From assembly GCA_946409885.1 (NCBI GenBank), contig CAMJYF010000011.1, positions 1 to 14,983 on the forward strand: DNA of 14,983 nt, read 5' to 3'. The number at the start of each line of letters is the position of its first letter. Position 1 is the first letter of the stretch. A program made the translations under genes and the position numbers. Shown piece after piece: positions 5,841 through 11,541 of the stretch. The stretch is from an uncultured Clostridia bacterium. GTDB lineage: Bacteria; Bacillota; Clostridia; Oscillospirales; Acutalibacteraceae. The notes below the pieces were generated by a model that saw only the letters and a program-made list of their open reading frames with translations, was not told where the DNA came from and ran no database searches.

Positions 5841-7802
5841 ATGAAAAAAATCGATCATATGGCGGAGGAATCCCTGCGGGAACAATCCACCACCTATATT
5901 TCCGAAAAGGATAAGAAACGGCTGTCGGGGTCGATCGCCTCCTCCGCGGCGGCGCTGGTCTTTTTTGCCGCGGGGCTGATTTTCGGCCGCGTTTATCCGG
6001 ATCAGACGGTGATCTCCGAGCTGATCTATCTGGTCAGCGTGCTGATCATCGGCATTCCCGTGCTGACCACCGCCGTCAAGGGATTTCTGCGGCGGGACGT
6101 AAGCGCCTCCATGGAGATCCTGGTTTCCGTGGCCATGGTGGTGGCTGTGCTGGACGGCCAGTTCGTCGTGGCGATCCTCATCCCCGTCATTCTGACCGTC
6201 GTGCATTTCTTTGAGGAAAAGAGCATTATGGGCGGGCGGGACGCCATCGAGGGACTGAAAAAGATGCAGGCCCAAACCGCGCTGCTGTATCAGGACGGCA
6301 AGGAGCGGGAGGTGGACGCCAAATCCCTGCAGCCGGGGGACGTGATCCACGTCAAATCCGGCATGTCGCTGCCCATCGACGGCACGGTACAGATGGGCGA
6401 GGCCAACATGGACCAGAAGTCCCTGACCGGCGAATCCCTGCCCAAAAGCGTGGGCGTGGGCGATAAAGTCTACGCGGGCACCATGAACATCGACGGCCTG
6501 CTGACCGTGCGGGTGGACAAAGCCTACGTAGATACCTCCTTCAACCGCATCGTGCGGCTGCTGGAAAACGCGGAAAACATGACGCTTCCCGAAACGCGCC
6601 TGGTGGACCGCTTCATGAAATACTATATTCCCTTCGTGCTGGTGGTGGCGGCGCTGATCTGGTTCTTCACCAAGGATATCTCCAAGGCCATCGCGGTGCT
6701 GGTGGTCAGCTGCCCCTGCGGGTATATGCTGGTCTCCTCCGCGCCGATCATCGCCGCGCTGGGCGCCGCCAGCAAACGGGGCGTACTGATCAAAAACCCC
6801 GCCTTTATCGAAAAGCTGACGGACGCGGATTCCTTCCTCTTCGACAAGACGGGTACCATCACCAACGGTACGCTGGAAGCGGTGGATACGGAGCTGTTCG
6901 CGGCAAAGGACCGGGAAGAGCTGCTTACCACCGCCGCGGCCGTGGCCCACGGCTCGCTCCACCCCACCTCCAAAGCCATCGTCCGGCTGTGCGGTGAGCT
7001 TCCCTACGACAGTGATTATATCATCACCGAACCGGCGGGCAACGGCGTTTCCGGCACAAAGGGGAAAGATACCGTCATTTTGGGCAGCCGCCGTTATCTG
7101 AACAGGCTGGGCTGCCGCCTCCCCCGGGAGGACGCGGACAGCGGCTCCACCACCTGGGTGGCCAGAAACGGCAGCGTGCTGGGGTGCATCGTGTTCCGCG
7201 ACGTACTGCGGGAAGACGTGTCGGAAGCCTTTGACGCGCTGCGCGGCATCGGCGTGAACAAGATCTCCGTCCTGACCGGCGACAACAGAGCGGAGGCGCG
7301 GAAGATCGCGGAGGCCGTCCGCGTGGACGCCATGCACAGCGAGCTGCTGCCCGAGCAGAAGCTGGAGATGCTGAAAAAGGAAAAGGAAGACCACACCGTT
7401 GCCATGGTGGGCGACGGCATCAACGATTCCCTGGCGCTGAACGAGGCGGATATCGGCATCGCCATGGGGGCCATGGGCTCCGACACGGCCATTGAAAGCG
7501 CCGATATCTCCCTGATGAACAACTCCCTGATGAACCTGCCCTTTGTGGTGCTGCTGGCCCGCAAGACGAAGGAGATCATCAATCAGAATATCATCATTGC
7601 TTTTCTGACCAGCTTCGTGATGATCTTTCTGGCGGCCATGGGGCTCATCTCCCCCATCGTCGGCGCGTTTCTGCACAACGCCGGCGCGTTCATCGTGCTG
7701 TTCAACAGCGCCAGAGTGGTCAAAGCCGATTACGACCCGAAAAAAGCGGCAAAGGAAAAACAGGAAGCGGAAACAGCACCCTCCGAAGGCGGACAGGCCT
7801 GA
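5841..7802 (+). CDS. P1B-like cation-translocating P-type ATPase, atypical
   Basis: 653 residues. GGGAG about 8 bases upstream supports ATG 5841. All P-type ATPase hallmarks are present: TGES at 196-199 (actuator), phosphorylated Asp335 in DKTGT, a P1B-type HP pair at 374-375 in the nucleotide domain, and GDGINDS at 524-530. About four membrane segments precede the actuator, then a pair around 255-310, and two at the C-terminus ending in GAFLHNAGAFIVLFNSARVV, where P1B pumps carry metal-site residues. The membrane motif is SCPCGYMLVSSAPI with CPC at 291-293. The usual CPC-A-L-x-x-x-T-P pattern is changed, with Ser-Ser where Thr-Pro is expected. There is no N-terminal CXXC or His-rich metal domain. 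The transported ion cannot be named. It is the last gene of the SPFH operon, which suggests a pump held within an SPFH assembly (inference). Confidence 0.9.
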   Translation: MKKIDHMAEESLREQSTTYISEKDKKRLSGSIASSAAALVFFAAGLIFGRVYPDQTVISELIYLVSVLIIGIPVLTTAVKGFLRRDVSASMEILVSVAMVVAVLDGQFVVAILIPVILTVVHFFEEKSIMGGRDAIEGLKKMQAQTALLYQDGKEREVDAKSLQPGDVIHVKSGMSLPIDGTVQMGEANMDQKSLTGESLPKSVGVGDKVYAGTMNIDGLLTVRVDKAYVDTSFNRIVRLLENAENMTLPETRLVDRFMKYYIPFVLVVAALIWFFTKDISKAIAVLVVSCPCGYMLVSSAPIIAALGAASKRGVLIKNPAFIEKLTDADSFLFDKTGTITNGTLEAVDTELFAAKDREELLTTAAAVAHGSLHPTSKAIVRLCGELPYDSDYIITEPAGNGVSGTKGKDTVILGSRRYLNRLGCRLPREDADSGSTTWVARNGSVLGCIVFRDVLREDVSEAFDALRGIGVNKISVLTGDNRAEARKIAEAVRVDAMHSELLPEQKLEMLKKEKEDHTVAMVGDGINDSLALNEADIGIAMGAMGSDTAIESADISLMNNSLMNLPFVVLLARKTKEIINQNIIIAFLTSFVMIFLAAMGLISPIVGAFLHNAGAFIVLFNSARVVKADYDPKKAAKEKQEAETAPSEGGQA

Positions 7803-7842
7803 CGCGCGGGCGTACAGGAAAGAAAACAGAAACAAAAAAAGA

Positions 7843-7880
7843 CGCGGGGCGCTGCGTAAAACAGCAGCCCCGCGGTTTTT
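7843..7880. terminator. bidirectional terminator between ATPase gene and upp
   Basis: CGCGGGGCGCTG (7843-7854) pairs with CAGC-A-GCCCCGCG (7862-7874, one bulged A) around loop CGTAAAA. The plus strand continues into TTTTT (7876-7880). On the minus strand the stem is followed by TCTTTTTTT (from 7842 leftwards). It therefore can end both the plus-strand ATPase operon and the convergent minus-strand upp gene. Confidence 0.9.
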
Positions 7881-7893
7881 ATTTCTCTTATGT

Positions 7894-8523
7894 TTATTTG
7901 GTGCCGAAGATTCTGTCGCCGGCGTCTCCCAGACCGGGCACGATATAGCCGTGGTCGTTCAGGTGATCGTCCAGCGCGGCGCAGTAGATGTCCACGTCGG
8001 GATGGGCCTCCGAAAGGGCCTTCAGGCCTTCCGGAGCGGCGATGATGCACATGAACTTGATGTTCTTGGGGCCGCGCTTTTTGATCTGGGTGATGGCGTC
8101 GATGGCGGAACCGCCGGTGGCGCACATGGGGTCCACCACGATGACGTCGCGCTCGCCGATATCATGGGGCAGCTTGCAGTAATACTCCACGGGCTGCAGG
8201 GTCTCGGGGTCACGGTACAGACCGATATGGCCGACGCGGGCGGAGGGGATCATGGCCGTCATGCCGTCCACCATGCCCAGACCTGCGCGCAGGATGGGAA
8301 CGATAGCCAGCTTTTTGCCGGACAGCTTTTTGACCTTCGCCATGGCGACGGGGGTCTCCACTTCCACTTCCTTCAGCTCCAGATCGCGGGTGGCCTCATA
8401 GCACATCAGCATGGCGATCTCCCCGATCAGGGCGCGGAATTCCTTGGAGGCGGTGTTTTTATCTCTGAGGATGGAAAGTTTGTGTTGAATGAGAGGATGG
8501 TTGGTAATCGTGATATTGGACAT
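7894..8523 (-). CDS. upp: uracil phosphoribosyltransferase
   Basis: 209 residues, the usual length for Upp. The cytosolic enzyme makes UMP from uracil and PRPP (pyrimidine salvage). Visible motifs are ILRAGLGM (77-84), YYCKLP (115-120), the PRPP-binding loop [10 protein letters not shown] (131-140) and the C-terminal uracil-binding region [17 protein letters not shown]. In the PRPP loop many homologues have Leu where Cys134 is found here. I chose ATG 8523 rather than an in-frame ATG at 8544 because AAAGGAAG lies about 8 bases upstream of it and the protein then begins as known Upp proteins do. It has its own promoter at 8556-8584, downstream of rpiB. Confidence 0.97.
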   Translation of the reverse strand: MSNITITNHPLIQHKLSILRDKNTASKEFRALIGEIAMLMCYEATRDLELKEVEVETPVAMAKVKKLSGKKLAIVPILRAGLGMVDGMTAMIPSARVGHIGLYRDPETLQPVEYYCKLPHDIGERDVIVVDPMCATGGSAIDAITQIKKRGPKNIKFMCIIAAPEGLKALSEAHPDVDIYCAALDDHLNDHGYIVPGLGDAGDRIFGTK

Positions 8524-8555
8524 CTTTTCTGCTTCCTTTCCCACTGTTTGATTCC

Positions 8556-8584
8556 ATTATATTACAGCGCCGCGAAAAATGCAA
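8556..8584 (-). promoter_or_regulatory. sigma-A-type promoter of upp
   Basis: On the minus strand -35 TTGCAT (8579-8584), a 17-bp spacer and a perfect -10 TATAAT (8556-8561), between the rpiB stop and the upp start. The predicted transcript has a leader of roughly 25 bases, too short for a PyrR-type attenuator. upp can therefore be expressed separately from the tsa-rpiB genes. Confidence 0.82.
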
Positions 8585-8599
8585 GATAAGAATCCATAT

Positions 8600-9037
8600 T
8601 TACGCATTTTCTATTTCGGTGATCTGATCCACCCGTCTCTGATGGCGGCCGCCCTCAAAGGGCGTATTCAGGAATACCTCCACCAGCTCCAGCGCGGCGC
8701 CGGGGCCGATGACCCTTGCGCCAAGACACAGGGCGTTGGCGTCGTTGTGGGCGCGGGTATACTTGGCGCTGAAATAATCCGAGCAGCAGGCGGCGCGGAT
8801 TCCCTTCACCTTGTTGGCGGCAATGGAAATGCCCACGCCCGTGCCGCAGCAGAGGATGGCCTTTTCACACTGGCCGGCCACCACCAGGTCGCAGGCCTTT
8901 TTTGCCTGATAGGGGTAATCCACGGAATCGGTGCTGTAGGCGCCGCAATCCGTATAGGGGATCTGCTTTTCCGCAAGGTATTTTTTGATTTCCTCTTTCA
9001 GCGGGTAACCCGCGTGGTCGCTGCTTAACGCAATCAT
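8600..9037 (-). CDS. rpiB: ribose-5-phosphate isomerase B
   Basis: 145 residues of the RpiB/LacAB family. It interconverts ribose 5-phosphate and ribulose 5-phosphate in the pentose phosphate pathway. Visible motifs are SSDHAG (5-10), the active-site Cys64 in CCGTGVGISIAANK, and RAHNDANAL (His98), which helps ring opening in the family. GTG-I/V-S-I-A-A-N-K favours RpiB over the galactose-6-phosphate isomerase subunits. The ATG overlaps the tsaB stop by four bases (ATGA), and an AAGGAG RBS lies inside the end of tsaB, so the two are translationally coupled. Confidence 0.96.
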   Translation of the reverse strand: MIALSSDHAGYPLKEEIKKYLAEKQIPYTDCGAYSTDSVDYPYQAKKACDLVVAGQCEKAILCCGTGVGISIAANKVKGIRAACCSDYFSAKYTRAHNDANALCLGARVIGPGAALELVEVFLNTPFEGGRHQRRVDQITEIENA

Positions 9038-9759
9038 GTTCCGTTCTCCTTTTCTTTGGTTTCGTTTTTCTTTTTCAATTCCCGTTCCGCCTGGGACAGC
9101 CGCAGGTAGACCGGCTGCAGCTCTTCCCCGCCGCAGGGGGCGATACCTTTATGATAGCGGTTCCATGCCGCGAACGCAACCCCAGAAGCGTGCTGGAACC
9201 GATAGATTTCGGAAAATCTCACAACGCTGTCGAATTGCGGCGAAAGGTATGAGAACGCCACGTCGGTTCCGTCTCCCAGCAGCAGGATCTTTCCGGCATA
9301 TGCCTTCAGCCGCTCCGCCAGCTCCGACAGCAGCAGCGGAGCATCCTCCGAAAGGCGGATGATCTCCCCCTTTTCCTTGCGGAACTGGGCCGTATACACC
9401 TGCTGGCAGCGGGCGTCCATCACCGGGCAGATCACGCAGTCCTCCGCGTCAGCGCAATAAGCCAACGCCTCCAGGGTGGAAACCCCGTAACAGGGCGTGT
9501 GCCGCGGAAAACTGAGCCCCTTCACCGCCGACACGCCGATGCGGATGCCGGTGAAGGAGCCGGGGCCGTGCGCCACGGCGAAGGCGTCCACGTCGCCCAC
9601 TGTCAATCCCGTTAAGGACAGCACGGAATCGACCAGCGTCATCAGCGTCTGGGAATGGGTCAGCCCCGCGTTGAGATAGCACTCTCCCGCCAGCTTCCCG
9701 TCCCGCAGCACCGCCGCGCCGGCCGCCACGGCGGAGGTCTCCACACCTAATATCACCAT
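9034..9759 (-). CDS. tsaB: tRNA threonylcarbamoyladenosine biosynthesis protein TsaB
   Basis: 241 residues of the TsaB/YeaZ family, an ASKHA-fold, inactive paralogue of TsaD. With TsaD and TsaE it makes t6A37 in ANN-decoding tRNAs. The N-terminus MVILGVETS, the HGPGSFTGIRIG motif (64-75) and KGL after it are typical. The C-terminal YLR segment is followed by a Lys/Glu-rich tail (KKKNETKEKENGT), whose codons also carry the rpiB RBS. ATG 9759 directly abuts the tsaE stop, with GGAGGTGA inside the end of tsaE as RBS. No tsaD or rimI is present in the window, although they often follow tsaB. Confidence 0.95.
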   Translation of the reverse strand: MVILGVETSAVAAGAAVLRDGKLAGECYLNAGLTHSQTLMTLVDSVLSLTGLTVGDVDAFAVAHGPGSFTGIRIGVSAVKGLSFPRHTPCYGVSTLEALAYCADAEDCVICPVMDARCQQVYTAQFRKEKGEIIRLSEDAPLLLSELAERLKAYAGKILLLGDGTDVAFSYLSPQFDSVVRFSEIYRFQHASGVAFAAWNRYHKGIAPCGGEELQPVYLRLSQAERELKKKNETKEKENGT

Positions 9760-10185
9760 TTAAAAGTCACCTCCGCTGACTGTGATCACCCGGTCGTCCG
9801 GGCCTTCCCCCTGCGCGATCTCCACAAGGACCGTATTGTCCGGCAGGGCGCTTTCCACGTTCTCGCTCCACTCGATAAACAGAACGCTGTCGTCGTTCAG
9901 GTAGTCGAAGAAGCCGGTGGAATACAGGTCGTCCCACCCGGTGACGCGGTACATATCAAAATGATAGAGATGGGGCGAACCGCCGTAATCGTGCACCAAC
10001 GCGAAGGTGGGCGAGCTGACGAAGGAATCGTTGCCGTAAGCCCGCAGCGCGCCGCGCACAAAGGCAGTTTTTCCCATGCCCAGGCCGCCTTTGAAGGCGA
10101 CGACGGAGCCGGGGCGGATGCTGCGGCAGATTTCTTCGGCGATTTCGCCGGTCTGTTGTTCGGACGCAGAGTAAAATGTTTTCAT
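9760..10185 (-). CDS. tsaE: tRNA threonylcarbamoyladenosine biosynthesis ATPase TsaE
   Basis: 141 residues of the TsaE/YjeE family. Its P-loop is GGLGMGKTA (33-41), followed by SSPTFALVHDY and the family's HFDMYRV and FIEWSENV blocks. TsaE is known to bind the TsaB-TsaD complex and drive cycling of t6A synthesis by ATP hydrolysis. I chose ATG 10185 because the protein then begins MKTFYSAS, with GGAAAG about 9 bases upstream. In-frame ATGs at 10191 and 10251 would add sequence unlike the family. It is the first gene of the tsaE-tsaB-rpiB unit. I see no convincing promoter in the 149-bp gap shared with the divergent SEDS gene. Confidence 0.94.
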   Translation of the reverse strand: MKTFYSASEQQTGEIAEEICRSIRPGSVVAFKGGLGMGKTAFVRGALRAYGNDSFVSSPTFALVHDYGGSPHLYHFDMYRVTGWDDLYSTGFFDYLNDDSVLFIEWSENVESALPDNTVLVEIAQGEGPDDRVITVSGGDF

Positions 10186-10245
10186 TGGCATTCTTTCCGG
10201 AAGAGGGACCGCGGCGATTTTCCGCTGGTTTCCCTGAATTATGGG

Positions 10246-10274
10246 TTGCAATAAACAAAGAAAAAAGATATAAT
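10246..10274 (+). promoter_or_regulatory. sigma-A-type promoter of the SEDS gene
   Basis: -35 TTGCAA (10246-10251), a 17-bp A-rich spacer and a perfect -10 TATAAT (10269-10274). Transcription would start near 10281. This rules out the longer open frame that begins upstream and supports ATG 10335 as the start. Confidence 0.85.
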
Positions 10275-10297
10275 GAAGATATTATCGGAAAAGGAAT

Positions 10298-10320
10298 CGC
10301 GGGAGGAACGCCCTGCCGCG
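10298..10320 (+). other. leader hairpin enclosing a Shine-Dalgarno-like sequence
   Basis: CGCGG-G-AGG (10298-10306) can pair with CCT-G-CCGCG (10312-10320), giving nine positions with one G-G mismatch around a 5-base loop. It buries GGGAGG (10301-10306). That RBS-like sequence is 28 bases before the only sensible start codon, too far for normal use. The hairpin may be a translation control element or chance GC pairing. Confidence 0.4.
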
Positions 10321-10334
10321 TCACAATAAGAAAA

Positions 10335-11510
10335 ATGCTGAAAAAAAACAGATTCGGGGAGCTGCTCCGGGAAACGGACTGGATCTTACTGCTGCTTTGC
10401 GCCGCGGCCTCCGCCTTCGGCGTGCTGATGGTACACAGCGCCACCATTGTGGATATCGAGGGCGGCGCGCCGTTTTCCCGTGATACGCGCACCATGCTGC
10501 TGGCGGTGCTGATGGGGCTGGCGGTGGCCGTTGGGGTATCGCTGATCGATTTTCACCTGATCAGCCGCCTGTATCCCCTGATCGGCGCGGTCAGCCTGCT
10601 GATGATGCTGGTGCTGTTCATCCCCGGCGTGGGCGTCGGCCCGGCGGAACGGCCGGACGTCAAAACGTGGATCAGCATAGGGGGATCCGGCCTGTACTTC
10701 CAGCCGTCGGAACTGGTCAAGATCGGCTTCGTCATCACCTTCGGTATGCATCTGGAAACCGTATCCGACCGTCTGAAAGAGATCCGGCAGCTGATTCTGC
10801 TGTGCGTCCACGGGATGATCCCCGTCGGGCTGGTCATTCTTTCCGGCGACCTTGGCAGCGCCCTGGTCTTTATGGCCGTCTTCATTGCCATGATGTTCTG
10901 CGCCGGCGTGCAGCTGCGCTACTTTTTCATCGGCGCGGCGGCGGTGATCGCCGCCATTCCGGGGGTGTGGTATTTTCTGTTTTCCAACACGCAGAAGGAA
11001 CGCTTTCTCGGGCTGTTATACCCCGATCTGTATGAGGACATCATGTACCAGCAGAACTACGGCATGGAAGCCATCCGCCACGGCGGCCTGCTGGGGCAGG
11101 GCCTGTTCAAAGGAACGTATACCCAGGCGGGGCTGGTGCCCGAAAGCGAAAACGACATGATCTTCACCTGCGTGGGCGAGGAGCTGGGGCTGATCGGCTG
11201 CGTGGCCTGCCTTTTGCTGCTGCTGGCCATCTCGGTGCGGATCATCCTGGTGGGGCGTAAATCCCTGCTCCCCTCCGCCGCGCTGATGTGCTACGGCATG
11301 GCGACCATCGTCTCCTTCCAGGTGATCGTCAACGTGGGCATGTGTTTGAAGATCCTGCCCGTCATCGGCATCACGCTGCCGTTTTTCAGCGCGGGCGGCT
11401 CCTCCAACCTCTGTCTTTACATCGGCGTCGGCCTGATCCTGAGCATTTACCGCTTTAACGGCGACGGAGACGTGGTGAACCTGCGGCTGACCGATTTCGG
11501 AGAGGCGTAA
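10335..11510 (+). CDS. rodA: SEDS-family peptidoglycan glycosyltransferase (RodA/FtsW/SpoVE family), RodA-like
   Basis: 391 residues with about ten membrane helices. SEDS proteins polymerise lipid II glycan strands with a partner class B PBP. Visible signatures are WISIGGSGLYFQPSEL, the loop VPESENDMIFTCVGEELG with the likely catalytic Asp274, and TLPFFSAGGSS (347-357), where most members have SYGGSS. The wording of the last motif and the rather short N-terminus lean to RodA, but FtsW or the sporulation paralogue SpoVE cannot be excluded without comparison. It is transcribed alone, divergent from tsaE. Its RBS is poor: only AAGAAAA lies just upstream of ATG, while GGGAGG sits 28 bases away in a hairpin. 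It runs convergent to pcrA with a 31-bp gap holding only a weak imperfect hairpin. Confidence 0.88.
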   Translation: MLKKNRFGELLRETDWILLLLCAAASAFGVLMVHSATIVDIEGGAPFSRDTRTMLLAVLMGLAVAVGVSLIDFHLISRLYPLIGAVSLLMMLVLFIPGVGVGPAERPDVKTWISIGGSGLYFQPSELVKIGFVITFGMHLETVSDRLKEIRQLILLCVHGMIPVGLVILSGDLGSALVFMAVFIAMMFCAGVQLRYFFIGAAAVIAAIPGVWYFLFSNTQKERFLGLLYPDLYEDIMYQQNYGMEAIRHGGLLGQGLFKGTYTQAGLVPESENDMIFTCVGEELGLIGCVACLLLLLAISVRIILVGRKSLLPSAALMCYGMATIVSFQVIVNVGMCLKILPVIGITLPFFSAGGSSNLCLYIGVGLILSIYRFNGDGDVVNLRLTDFGEA

Positions 11511-11541
11511 GCGCACGAAAACGCCGGACTGCCGATTTCGT

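Noticed and set aside
5538..7835. 765-codon open frame antisense to the P-type ATPase
   Set aside because: The ATPase frame has every family motif. The antisense product is His/Gln/Gly-rich without a domain.
8524..8599. PyrR or purine/pyrimidine riboswitch leader before upp
   Set aside because: The predicted leader from the promoter at 8556-8584 is only about 25 bases, too short for such an element.
10186..10300. Minus-strand promoter for tsaE
   Set aside because: CATAAT- and GATAAT-like -10 candidates exist, but none has a matching -35 at 16-18 bp.
11511..11541. Terminator between the SEDS gene and pcrA
   Set aside because: Only an interrupted pairing (ACGAAA...TTTCGT with inner CGG/CCG) and no proper U-run on either strand. 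Too weak to annotate.
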